NCBI GenBank assembly: GCA_019695185.1
Contig: JAIBAN010000032.1
Coordinates: 1-64,000 of the forward strand
Source of the DNA: Blastocatellia bacterium
Lineage (GTDB): Bacteria > Acidobacteriota > Blastocatellia > Chloracidobacteriales > Chloracidobacteriaceae
Reading direction: 5' to 3'
DNA length: 64,000 nucleotides
Part shown: positions 17,301 through 25,340 of the stretch, one piece after another
Numbering within the stretch: position 1 is the first letter of the stretch
Layout: every line of letters begins with the position of its first letter
Notes under the pieces: generated by a model
What the model saw: the letters and a program-made list of their open reading frames with translations, nothing else
The model's database searches: none
What the model was told of the DNA's origin: nothing
Program-made: the position numbers and the translations under genes

Positions 17301-19611
17301 CATCCTGGAAAGCGGTCGTGTCATTTCCCAGCCTGCCGAGCCGGGAGCAGGTCTGTCCGGCCAGTGTGTTGAATCCTCCGCCGGCCACCATGCCTCCATC
17401 GGTTTGCAGGGCCACGGCCAGCACAAAATCATCCGTGTTGGCCACAAAAGCCGGGTCCAGCGAACCGGTGCCGGTAATCCGAACCAACCCGGTGCGGGCC
17501 TGTCCGTTGACGTTGGTAAATGAACCAGCCACCAGAATTTTACCATCTGTTTGGACGGTCATGCCCAGCACATCATTATTGGGAGTGAAGGTCAATCCGG
17601 CGTCCCCGGTGCCATCACTGTTGAGGCGAACCAGATTGGTCCGGGCCAGACCTCCAATAGTAGTAAAGGTGCCCCCGGCCAGGATTTTTCCGTCGGATTG
17701 GACCACCAGCGTCCGAATGGTGCCGTTGGCAGCGGCATTAAAGGCGGGGTCCAGGGTTCCATCCCCGTTGAGCCGCACCAGACCTCTGGCAGTTTGACCA
17801 TTGACCGTATTGAATTGCCCCCCCACCAGGATTTTTCCGTCCGACTGCAAACCGATGGTTTGGACCGCGCTATCGGTGTTGGCGGTGAAAGCGGTTTCCG
17901 GCGTGCCGTTACTGTTGAGCCGGGCAATGTTGGCGTGGCCTTCACCACCAATTTGATTGAACAAACCTCCGACCAGAATTTTTCCGTCCGGTTGGATAAC
18001 CAGCGAAAGGACTTGATTATTGGCATTGGGATTAAAGGCGGCGTCAATCGTCCCGTTCGCGTTGAGGCGGGCGATGAAATTGCGGCTTTGACCGGCAATG
18101 GTGACAAAACTGCCACCCACCAGAATTTTTCCATCGGTTTGGACCACGATGGCGCTGACTCTGCCGGACGGATTGGGCAGAAACGTGGCATCAAGAGTTC
18201 CATCCGGATTGAAGCGGGCCATCCGGCTGCGGGGTTGTCCGCTGATGGTGTTGAAATCCCCGCCCACCAGAATTTTCCCGTCCGGTTGCACCGCCAGACT
18301 GGTAATGATGTTGTCGGGCGCAGGAATAAAGGCTGGGTCCAGCTCAATGGTCAAATTGAGCCGCCCCAGGCAGGTGACCGCCACCCCTCCCAAGTTGGAG
18401 AAATTGCCTCCGGCCAAAATTTTTCCATCGGCCTGCAAGCCCAACGTCAACACCGTGTTGTCGGCTCCCAGGCTGAACAGGCCGTCCAGGGTTCCATCCG
18501 GGTTGACCCGTGCCAGCCGGTTCCGGGTTTGTCCGCCAACACTGGTAAAACTCCCGCTTGCCACCACTTTTCCATCCGGCTGCACGGCGATTGCGTTCAC
18601 CGTGCCATTGGCATTGGGATTGAAAGTCGGGTCTATTCCTCCGTTTGAATCCAGCCGGGCCAGCCGATTCCGGGTATTTCCCGCCACGCCGGTAAAGCTG
18701 CCACCCAGCAGAATTTTCCCGTCTGCCTGAAGTGCCAGACACCCAACCTCGCCGCCGGAAGCCCCCGGATTGAAGGCCGGGTCCGCCGTTCCGTCACTGT
18801 TGAGCCTTGCGATTGCAATGCGGGATTGTCCTCCGATATTGGTGAAAAAACCGCCTGCCAGAGCTTTTCCATCCGGCTGCACCGCCACCGACAGGACTAA
18901 ACTGTTTGCATTGGGGTTGTAACCGGTGTCCAGAGTTCCGTCCGGATTCAGCCGGGCGATATTTCTTCGGGTTTGGCCTCCCACCGAAGAGAATGTGCCG
19001 CCCAAAACGATTTTCCCATCGCCTTGGAGGGCGAGCGTCAGCACCTGACTATTGGGATTGGGATTAAACGAAAGGTCCACCGACCCGTCGCTGTTGAGGC
19101 GGGCCAGACCGGTGCGGGATTGACCTCCAATGCCGGTATAAAAACCTCCCACCAGGATTTTCCCGTCGGGCTGCACCAGGATGGCGTTGACAGACGCTGA
19201 TGTCCCGGTGACATTGGCGGTAAAAATGGTGTCAAGGGTCCCGTTGCTGTTTAAGCGGGCCAGATTGCCGCGCGATTGACCGGCAATGGAACCAAAAGTC
19301 CCACCCACCAGGATTTTCCCATCCGGCTGCACCGCCACCACATTCACGGCCCCATTCGGATTCGGGGTAAACCCGGTATCCGTCGGAAGCCCTTCCGGAT
19401 TGAAGCCAACCCGGTTGACCTCTGGTTCCGCAGGTCGGGGCGCATCAATCTGCCTGGTCTGAAAGAACATCGGTTGTTTTGGTATCATTTTCCGGGCAGC
19501 CGAGGTTGGAACCACCAGAATCTGCCCCAAGGCGAACAAACCAACCAGCGCCAGCAAGCTCATCAAGTTCCGAACAGGCACCAAAGGCAAAGAATTTCCG
19601 GGCTTCAACAT
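14344..19611 (-). CDS. Giant secreted delta-60-repeat protein A (two propellers, Ig-like, sialidase-like end)
   Basis: 1755 residues with an N-terminal signal/anchor (hydrophobic LMSLLALVGLFALGQILVV, about 16-34). From about residue 80 to 750 there are 14 repeats of roughly 50 residues, each centred on VQPDGKILVGG-type strands followed by ARLNSDGTLD: the delta-60 repeat, a beta-propeller blade. Fourteen repeats suit two seven-bladed propellers, and the seventh repeat is divergent (CLGRLN). Then come a region with Cys pairs and Ig/PKD-like domains (about 800-1250, for example SGTYTVTITNPTGGCTG), and a C-terminal sialidase-like segment with Asp-box-like turns such as STNYGQSW. Near residue 1362 a heptamer array is translated in frame. 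GGAGGT precedes the ATG. Likely a surface adhesin or binding protein; ligand unknown. Confidence 0.9.
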   Translation of the reverse strand: MLKPGNSLPLVPVRNLMSLLALVGLFALGQILVVPTSAARKMIPKQPMFFQTRQIDAPRPAEPEVNRVGFNPEGLPTDTGFTPNPNGAVNVVAVQPDGKILVGGTFGSIAGQSRGNLARLNSNGTLDTIFTANVTGTSASVNAILVQPDGKILVGGFYTGIGGQSRTGLARLNSDGSVDLSFNPNPNSQVLTLALQGDGKIVLGGTFSSVGGQTRRNIARLNPDGTLDTGYNPNANSLVLSVAVQPDGKALAGGFFTNIGGQSRIAIARLNSDGTADPAFNPGASGGEVGCLALQADGKILLGGSFTGVAGNTRNRLARLDSNGGIDPTFNPNANGTVNAIAVQPDGKVVASGSFTSVGGQTRNRLARVNPDGTLDGLFSLGADNTVLTLGLQADGKILAGGNFSNLGGVAVTCLGRLNLTIELDPAFIPAPDNIITSLAVQPDGKILVGGDFNTISGQPRSRMARFNPDGTLDATFLPNPSGRVSAIVVQTDGKILVGGSFVTIAGQSRNFIARLNANGTIDAAFNPNANNQVLSLVIQPDGKILVGGLFNQIGGEGHANIARLNSNGTPETAFTANTDSAVQTIGLQSDGKILVGGQFNTVNGQTARGLVRLNGDGTLDPAFNAAANGTIRTLVVQSDGKILAGGTFTTIGGLARTNLVRLNSDGTGDAGLTFTPNNDVLGMTVQTDGKILVAGSFTNVNGQARTGLVRITGTGSLDPAFVANTDDFVLAVALQTDGGMVAGGGFNTLAGQTCSRLGRLGNDTTAFQDVSVNATGTTLTWLRSGASPEVEQVTFERSSDGITYTALGNGTRISGGWQLTGLALSVNQNLFVRVRGLGRNSRNCLTGAIFDSVRLFYIPLKVLSLARLGSAVVCNTGVSVSWNLVLANSVTGLSLSNFTLANSGLTGPALTGITGSGTTYTVTATVGSGAGTLGLNLTNTTGVTPGIAFLPFTGEVFTVFIPPVATAPGSFTMCSGNGIFGLGGNSPGANETGQWSIVTPGISGNFFSSTTPNATFQHTGGTTSPFILRWTVTNSISGCSSSANVTVTLATTATVAASGPTTFCQGGAVTLTANAAGGGSTYLWNTGATTQAITVSASDSYFCRVTVGGCSFQTVPVMVTVVPAPTVAASYNGPVLLNGPLQLLATPGLAGTYTYSWTGPGGFTSTQQNPVRLGATQAMSGTYTVTITNPTGGCTGTASTQVAIQATSLVSLSVTGTSYTGSTPPSNPVDTSYGTFTIQGMMTNTSGQTLQAPLYWQVRQLAKIPEIPNDPRPYYLDSRNSGTPAGGSAQQSVSAPLAPGNSIPVDFRIAVDQTNRAQFQFVADFYAATNTSPVAKPVGSFTFKLGNQNSGFEEQNPQPSVLSPQSLFIGGAGLQAGVQAAVDPNEPRRMAVVANDYASGNVVVKYTEDGGSWRQVNLSRTVGGKTYHTAFEPAAAYDQNGNLMVVYVVADVDNNATALVLSQKLNDRVTFAPPVALETHGAAEFVALGRPVIAVAGGRPYLAWEDQTVAGNTHHIRFYDLAARRLLEIAAGQVSHPTLCVPSTGGLMIGWNDDGQSRLMCRFGADSLSFGAPVVISPTQIGSGRKISALADTVATPNLTIAADNTRPGTFLALFADVKNDRMEVWFSRSTNYGQSWTTPQAIAAAVQGERFLPSLAVDSGGTVSLGFYDTRHDPTGETAHVYVAWSTNGGVDFTARQVSDLPSNTSVSNPGRTWAANYGEHLGLIPSGKDGLLVFWTGTHTGSEDIYMNLTKR
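15511..15540. repeat. Heptamer tandem array (GGACTGA type) inside giant gene A
   Basis: Units GGACTGA three times then GGGCTGA, read in frame on the minus strand as QPSVLSPQS. A single GAAACCC unit follows at about 15551. It sits at the boundary between the Ig-like region and the sialidase-like domain. Confidence 0.92.
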
Positions 19612-19700
19612 AACGACCTCCGCAGGATTTTAAGGGTGGGAGTTGCTTCACCCACCACATGCGCAAAGACTTGGTGAATTCACTCAGAGGCGAAAGAATT
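19612..19700 (-). promoter_or_regulatory. Leader of giant gene A, shared with gene B
   Basis: Read on the minus strand, this leader ends TGCGGAGGTCGTT then ATG, identical to gene B over that stretch. Further up it can form a GGTGGG/CCCACC hairpin with a ten-base loop, followed upstream by GCGCATG, AGTCT and ATTC blocks also found before gene B. Common regulation of the pair is inferred. Confidence 0.5.
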
Positions 19701-19701
19701 T

Positions 19702-19804
19702 GTTTTGAGTTCCGTCTTCAGGCGGCTCTTTTCTTCCCAACCAAAAGGACAGGCTGAAGCCTGGACTCCAAGCGAAGGAGCGGCCTGAAGGCGGAACTCA
19801 AAAC
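19702..19804. repeat. Imperfect inverted repeat between the giant genes
   Basis: Bases 19702-19724 and the complement of 19782-19804 agree at about 21 of 23 positions (core GTTTTGAGTTCCG). An inner CAGGCT/AGCCTG pair lies between. The right arm abuts the gene B stop codon, so the structure could end its transcription. It also resembles a small non-autonomous mobile repeat. Confidence 0.75.
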
Positions 19805-22800
19805 CTATCTGGTGGCTGCAAAGAAAATGTCTTCGGACCCGCTGCGGGTATCGGTCCAAAAGACCAGCACGCCTTCTTTCCCCCGTGAAAGCACACTCAT
19901 TTGTTCACCGTAATTGGCGGCCCAGGTCCGCCAAGGATTGGCAGCCGAGGTGTTGGAAGGGATGTCGGTTGTCTGCAGGAAAGTAAAGGTGATGCCTCCG
20001 TCGGTGGAGCGGGCGGTGTCAACATGGGCTGTTTCGCCGCTGGCGTCGTGGCGTGTGTCATAAAATCCCAGGGCTAAGAATCCGCTCCAGTCCGCTGAAA
20101 GACATGGCAGGAACCGGTCGCCCGCAGCCCCTCCGCCCATCGGCTGAGGGGTGCTCCAGCTTTGGCCGTTATCAGTGGAGCGGGTGAAATAGACTTCCAG
20201 ATTTGAACCGTTGACATCGGCAAACGTCGCATACAGGGTATTTTTTCGGGTCGGGTCAAAAACCAACGTTAGATTCGGGGTAGCCACTGTGTCGGCCAGG
20301 GCATTGATTTTCCGGCCATAACCGATTTGAGTCGCGGTAACCACCACCGGCTGTCCAAAACTGGCAGAGTCGTCTCCGAAACGACACATCAGTTTGCTTT
20401 GGCCGCTGTCATTCCAGCCGACAGCCAGATTTCCGGTGGAAGTCAGCGTCAGAGTCGGGTGAGAAACCTTGCCTGCTGCAATTTCCACCAGCCGCCGCGC
20501 CGCCAAATCATAAAGCTGGATGGAGTGAGTGGTTCCCGCTAGCGTTTGTTCCTCCCAGGCAACGTAGGGCCTGCCGCCAGCCACTGCCAGCACGGGACGC
20601 CCCAAGGCCACAAATTCTGCCGCCCCGTGGGATTCCATTGCCACCGGAGGTGAAAAGGTCAACCGGTCGTTCAGTTTTTGGGAGAGCACAAGCGCGTTGG
20701 CATTGGTGGTGAAATCAGCCACCACATACACCACCATCAAATTGCCGTTCTGGTCGTAGGCAGCCGAGGGTTCAAAAGCGGTTTGATAGGTTTTGCCGTT
20801 CACCGTCCGGCTCAAGGCCAGTTGTCGCCACCCAACGCCATCCTCAGTATATTTCACCAGCACATTTCCGGTGGCGTAGTCATTGGCAACCACCGCCATC
20901 CGGCGCGGTTCTTTGGGGTCAACCGTTGCCCGCACCCCGGCCTGCGAACCACTGCCGCCGAAAAATGAGGACTGAGGACTGAGGGCTGAGGACTGAGTAT
21001 TTTCCTCATTGAAACCCGAAACCCGAAACCCGAAACCCGGATTTTGATTCCCCAGACTCCCTAGATTGTAAACGAAGCTCCCAAGCGGTTTTTCTATGGG
21101 TGAGGCGTTCGTGGCTGCGTAGAAATCAATGTAAAACTGAAACGAGGCCCGGTTGGTCTGGTCCACTGCCACGCGGAACTGGACTGGCACATTTTGTCCC
21201 GGATTGAGCGTTCCCGAAACCGTTTGCCGGGCATTGACAGCGGCTGGCGTTCCGGCATCCCGTGAATCCAGGTAGTACGGTCGAGGGTCATTTGGAACAT
21301 CGGGAATTTTGTTCAGTTGGCGAACCACCCAATACATCGGTGCCTGCAGGGTCTGCCCGGAGGTGTTTGTCATCAGGGTTTGGATGGTAAATGTTCCATA
21401 ACCCGTATCCACCGGGTTGACCGGCGGCGTGCTGCCCGTGTAGGTGACTCCAGTCAAACCAACCGAGACTGTTCCGTTGGCCTGAACCGCAACCGTCGTG
21501 GAGGCAGTTCCGCTGCATCCGGTCACCAGGTTGGTGAGGTTCACCGTGTAGGTGCCGCTCATTGCCAGCGTCGCACCCAGCCGGATTGGGTTTTGCTGGG
21601 TTGAGGTAAAGCCGCCGGGACCGTTCCAATTGTAGGTGTAGCTGCCGGGAATGCCCGGTGTGGCATACAATTCCAACGGGCCGTTTTGCAGAACCGGTGC
21701 ATTGTGCGCAGCCGTCACGGTTGGCGCAGGCGTCACCGTCACTGTCACCGGAGGCGTCAGAAACTGGCATCCTCCCGCTGTCACCTGACAGGAATAGGTC
21801 CCGCTGGCGGCGGCGGTTATGGTGCGGGTGGTGGCCCCGGTGTTCCACAGGTAAAGCGCACCTGGAATGCTCGCGGTCAACTGGACGTTTCCACCCTGGC
21901 AGAACGTTGTCGGTCCGCCTGGGGTAATGGTCGCACTGCTTACCAGTGTAACCTGAAAATCAGCCGGGTTGGTGCAACCGGCAATCGTGTTGGTGACGGT
22001 CCAGCGGAGGGTAAAGGGACTGGCGCTCCCACCCGTGTGGCGGAAAACGGCATTGGGGTCATTGGCAACTGAAAAGGTCCCGGTAATGCCGGGTGTGACG
22101 ATGCTCCAAGACCCGTTTTCATTCGGACCCGGTGTATTGCCACCCAAACCAAACACAGCGCCGCCGCTGCAAATCTGGGCGGCACCGCCGGTGGTTGCGG
22201 TGGGTGGTGCCAGCACTGTGTAAGCCTCGCCGGTGAAGGGCAGAAAGGAAACTCCGGGGGTTATGCCGGTGGCATTGGCCATATTGAGGCCCAGGCTTCC
22301 GCTGCTCGTGCCGGTCGTGGCCGTCACGGTTCGGGTCGTTCCACTGCCTGAAATTCCGGTCAGGGCCGGGCCTGTCAAACCCGAATTGGCCAGGGTAAAA
22401 TTGGAGGTCGTGACCCCGCTGACCGCGCCTGCAAAGGTCACGGTCCAACTCACGGTGGCGCTGTTGCAGGCTTGGGGAATCCCGTTCCGGGTTATCGAAA
22501 GGACCGGCAAAGCCTGATAGAACTGACGGACGGACTCGGCCACGCATCCAGTGCCGTTTGCCCCGGAACAGTTATAAAATCCACGTGCCCGAATAAAGAG
22601 GTTTTGAAAAAAACCGAGCGAAACCCCGGTCAGTTGCCAGCCTCCGGAAATGCGGGTGCCATTCCCCAGAGGGGAAAAGTTGACGCCGTCGGCGGATTGT
22701 TCAAAGGTGACCCGGTCCACTTCGGGGCTCGCTCCGCTTCGCATCCAGGTGAGCGTCGTTCCTGTCACATTGGCTGAGAGGTTTTGCTGCGCCGCCGTAT

Positions 22801-25087
22801 CATTGGCCAGCCGCGCCAAGCCGGAGCGGGGTTGGCCGTTGAGGGTGGTGAACTGGCCAACCACCACAATTTTTCCATCCGGCTGCATGGCCACGGAATT
22901 GATGGTGTTATTCGCATCCGGAATGAAAGTGGCATCCAGATTGGCGTCGCTCGCCAGTCGGATGAAGCGGTTGCGCGTCTGCCCACTCATGACAGTGAAA
23001 GCCCCCCCAATCAGGATTTTTCCGTCGGTTTGGAGAGCCACTGAAAACACACTGCCGTTTGCAATCGGGTTGAAACCACCATCAGTTGTTCCATCGGCAT
23101 TGAGGCGTCCAATCTGGTTGCGCGCCTGGCCATTCAATTGGGTGAAATCCCCGCCAATCACGATTTTTCCGTCTGTCTGGATGGCCAGTGCCCGCACCTC
23201 GGCATTGGCATTGGGGTTGAACCCGGCGTCAGCCACTCCATCCGGATTCAGGCGGGCCACCCGGACACGGGTCACGGTGGAAATGGTGGTGAATGCTCCG
23301 CCGACCAGGATTCTGCCGTCCGTCTGGATGGCCAGAGTGGTGACGAAGCCGTTTGGCTGGGGAACGAAACTCCCGTCCCGTGTTCCGTCACTATTGAGCC
23401 GGGCCAGAAACGTGTGAGGAACACCGCCAAAAATTTGGGTGAAATTTCCACCCATCAGGATTTTTCCGTCCGATTGGATGGCGATAGTCCCGACCACCCC
23501 GTTGGCATTTGGATCCAGGGAATCCAGCGTTCCGTCCGGATTGAGTCGGGCCATACGGCCACGCGCCTGCCCCCCCATGGTGGTGAATCTGCCGCCCGCC
23601 ACAATTTTTCCATCCGGCTGCACCGCCAGACTGAGCACCGTGTCATTGGCATTTGGGTTGAACGTTGCATCCGCCGTTCCATCGGGGTTGAGCCGGGCAA
23701 TCCGGTTGCGGGCCAGCCCGCCGATCATGGTGAAATCACCGCCCACCAGGATTTTTCCGTCTGGTTGAATCGCAAGGGCTGAAACCCCGCCGTTCGGATT
23801 CGGATTGAACGGCCCATCCCCATCGCCGGTGGCGTAGGCGCGTCCGAGAAATTGGGCCGGGGCGGCAGCGAGTGATGTAAAATTTCCACCCGCCAGAATT
23901 TTTCCATCCGCCTGCACTGCCACTGCATTCACCCAACCGCCGTTGCTGACAGAACACGAGAATGACAACTGAATCGTCCCGTCCGGGTTAAGCCGGGCAA
24001 GGCCCACCCGTCCAATCCCGCCAAACGCAGTGAAGAAGCCGCCCACCACAATTTTGCCATCGGCTTGCAGGGCGAGGCTGCTGACCGACCCGTTGACATT
24101 CAAATTGAAAGGATTGTCAAAGCTGCCATCACTGTTGTAGCGGGCCAGAAACCGGCGGCTTTGTCCGCTGATGGTGAGAAAATTGCCTCCCACCACGATT
24201 TTTCCATCGGGTTGAACGACAAGGGCCGTGACAATATCACTTGCATTCGGGTCAAAAAGCGTATCAAGAGTGCCATCGGCGTTGACTCGGCCCATCCGGT
24301 TACGGGTTTGACCGCCCAGATTGGTAAAGGCTCCGCCCAGCAGAATTCTTCCATCAGGCTGCACGGCCAGAGCCTGGACCGTACTGTTGGCGTTGGGATT
24401 GAACGCCGTGTCAAGTGTCCCGTCAGCATTCAACCGGGCAATCCGGTTGCGGGTTTGTCCTGCGATGGCGGTCAAGTCACCGCCTGCCAGAATTTTTCCG
24501 TCAGATTGGAGCGCCAGCGTCAAAACGGTGTTGTTGGCATTGGGATTAAAGGCTGTGTCCAGCGTCCCGTCAGCATTCAACCGGGCAATCCGGTTGCGGG
24601 TTTGTCCGTTCAGGCTGGTGAACGTGCCGCCCACCAGTATTTTTCCATCCGGTTGCGCCAGCAGAACATTGACCTGTCCTCCTGAAACTGTGGGATTAAA
24701 GGCTGTGTCGAGCGTTGCGTTCGGGTTCAGTTGAGCCAAACCAGTGCGGGCCTGCCCGGAAATGGAAGAAAACGCTCCGCCCACCAGGATTTGTCCGTTT
24801 ACCTGCACGGCAACGCACGTAATCATGCCGTTGGGATTAGGGGTAAATCCGTCATCGGCATAGAGTCCTTCAGGGCGGACCACCCTTTGCTGGGAGGAAA
24901 CCGGGAATAGTGACCGGAGGGTGCTTTCCGCTGCCTCAACCGGCGGTGAATTCAGTTTGGAAACAGGCGCGTCTGCCTGAACCGTGCGGCGGGTTGGTGG
25001 ATGCCCCAACAGGCACAAACTGAAGACCGAGAAAAAAACGACCACCAACCGGGGAAAAAAGGGGATAAATCTTCCGGGATGCACCAT
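19805..25087 (-). CDS. Giant secreted delta-60-repeat protein B, paralogue of A
   Basis: 1760 residues, colinear with protein A throughout. A signal segment (about 8-28, hydrophobic) is followed by 14 delta-60 repeats between about residues 80 and 750; the seventh is again aberrant (FLGRAY with no normal ARLN), marking the likely join between two seven-bladed propellers. The middle has the same Cys-containing and Ig/PKD-like domains (WSIVTPGITG, SGTYTVNLTNLVTGCSG). The end is sialidase-like, with STDNGQSW and EDIFFAATR. The heptamer insertion at about residue 1362 is longer than in A and adds GFGFRVSGF. GGAGGTCGTT precedes ATG exactly as in A. The pair clearly arose by tandem duplication. Probable cell-surface or secreted binding protein; ligand and export route unknown. 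Confidence 0.9.
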   Translation of the reverse strand: MVHPGRFIPFFPRLVVVFFSVFSLCLLGHPPTRRTVQADAPVSKLNSPPVEAAESTLRSLFPVSSQQRVVRPEGLYADDGFTPNPNGMITCVAVQVNGQILVGGAFSSISGQARTGLAQLNPNATLDTAFNPTVSGGQVNVLLAQPDGKILVGGTFTSLNGQTRNRIARLNADGTLDTAFNPNANNTVLTLALQSDGKILAGGDLTAIAGQTRNRIARLNADGTLDTAFNPNANSTVQALAVQPDGRILLGGAFTNLGGQTRNRMGRVNADGTLDTLFDPNASDIVTALVVQPDGKIVVGGNFLTISGQSRRFLARYNSDGSFDNPFNLNVNGSVSSLALQADGKIVVGGFFTAFGGIGRVGLARLNPDGTIQLSFSCSVSNGGWVNAVAVQADGKILAGGNFTSLAAAPAQFLGRAYATGDGDGPFNPNPNGGVSALAIQPDGKILVGGDFTMIGGLARNRIARLNPDGTADATFNPNANDTVLSLAVQPDGKIVAGGRFTTMGGQARGRMARLNPDGTLDSLDPNANGVVGTIAIQSDGKILMGGNFTQIFGGVPHTFLARLNSDGTRDGSFVPQPNGFVTTLAIQTDGRILVGGAFTTISTVTRVRVARLNPDGVADAGFNPNANAEVRALAIQTDGKIVIGGDFTQLNGQARNQIGRLNADGTTDGGFNPIANGSVFSVALQTDGKILIGGAFTVMSGQTRNRFIRLASDANLDATFIPDANNTINSVAMQPDGKIVVVGQFTTLNGQPRSGLARLANDTAAQQNLSANVTGTTLTWMRSGASPEVDRVTFEQSADGVNFSPLGNGTRISGGWQLTGVSLGFFQNLFIRARGFYNCSGANGTGCVAESVRQFYQALPVLSITRNGIPQACNSATVSWTVTFAGAVSGVTTSNFTLANSGLTGPALTGISGSGTTRTVTATTGTSSGSLGLNMANATGITPGVSFLPFTGEAYTVLAPPTATTGGAAQICSGGAVFGLGGNTPGPNENGSWSIVTPGITGTFSVANDPNAVFRHTGGSASPFTLRWTVTNTIAGCTNPADFQVTLVSSATITPGGPTTFCQGGNVQLTASIPGALYLWNTGATTRTITAAASGTYSCQVTAGGCQFLTPPVTVTVTPAPTVTAAHNAPVLQNGPLELYATPGIPGSYTYNWNGPGGFTSTQQNPIRLGATLAMSGTYTVNLTNLVTGCSGTASTTVAVQANGTVSVGLTGVTYTGSTPPVNPVDTGYGTFTIQTLMTNTSGQTLQAPMYWVVRQLNKIPDVPNDPRPYYLDSRDAGTPAAVNARQTVSGTLNPGQNVPVQFRVAVDQTNRASFQFYIDFYAATNASPIEKPLGSFVYNLGSLGNQNPGFGFRVSGFNEENTQSSALSPQSSFFGGSGSQAGVRATVDPKEPRRMAVVANDYATGNVLVKYTEDGVGWRQLALSRTVNGKTYQTAFEPSAAYDQNGNLMVVYVVADFTTNANALVLSQKLNDRLTFSPPVAMESHGAAEFVALGRPVLAVAGGRPYVAWEEQTLAGTTHSIQLYDLAARRLVEIAAGKVSHPTLTLTSTGNLAVGWNDSGQSKLMCRFGDDSASFGQPVVVTATQIGYGRKINALADTVATPNLTLVFDPTRKNTLYATFADVNGSNLEVYFTRSTDNGQSWSTPQPMGGGAAGDRFLPCLSADWSGFLALGFYDTRHDASGETAHVDTARSTDGGITFTFLQTTDIPSNTSAANPWRTWAANYGEQMSVLSRGKEGVLVFWTDTRSGSEDIFFAATR
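20969..20996. repeat. Heptamer tandem array (GGACTGA type) inside giant gene B
   Basis: GGACTGA, GGACTGA, GGGCTGA, GGACTGA: four units, translated in frame as QSSALSPQSS at the same protein position as in gene A, but with the variant unit in a different place. Confidence 0.92.
21011..21038. repeat. Heptamer tandem array (GAAACCC type) inside giant gene B
   Basis: Four perfect GAAACCC units. Gene A has only one at the equivalent place. The difference of three units is 21 bases, so the frame is kept and seven residues are added. Confidence 0.93.
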
Positions 25088-25175
25088 AACGACCTCCGCA
25101 GATTAGGATGTGTGGGAAAAAGTTCGTCTGCATCCACCCCATGCGGAAAAGTCTGTGGCATTCACTCACCAGCAA
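25088..25175 (-). promoter_or_regulatory. Leader of giant gene B
   Basis: Carries the same TGCGGAGGTCGTT-ATG junction as gene A and similar upstream blocks (CCGCATG, GGTGG, CCCAC), with a longer loop in the possible hairpin. No -10/-35 can be fixed. Confidence 0.45.
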
Positions 25176-25210
25176 CGAAAAATTTTCAACCTAAAATATT
25201 TTGGTACTGA

Positions 25211-25303
25211 TTTTTCACCGCAGAGGCGCAGAGAAGGCGCAGAGGATGCGCACAGAAAGAAAAGAAAAACTCTGCGAAAACTCTGCGCCTCTGCGGTGAA
25301 AAA
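25211..25303. repeat. Long palindromic element, copy 2
   Basis: The 23 bases at 25211-25233 are the exact complement of 25281-25303, with core TCACCGCAGAGGCGCAGAG. It matches copy 1 at 14146-14231 in arms and in the A-rich centre. The two copies bracket the giant paralogues. Confidence 0.93.
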
Positions 25304-25340
25304 AAAGAAACGTGACAGCACTGCATGGCAGCATCACTTC

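Noticed and set aside
15000-24700. Long plus-strand and frame-shifted open frames opposite the giant genes
   Set aside because: The repetitive, stop-poor composition of the delta-60 repeats creates shadow frames; their translations only mirror the repeat period.
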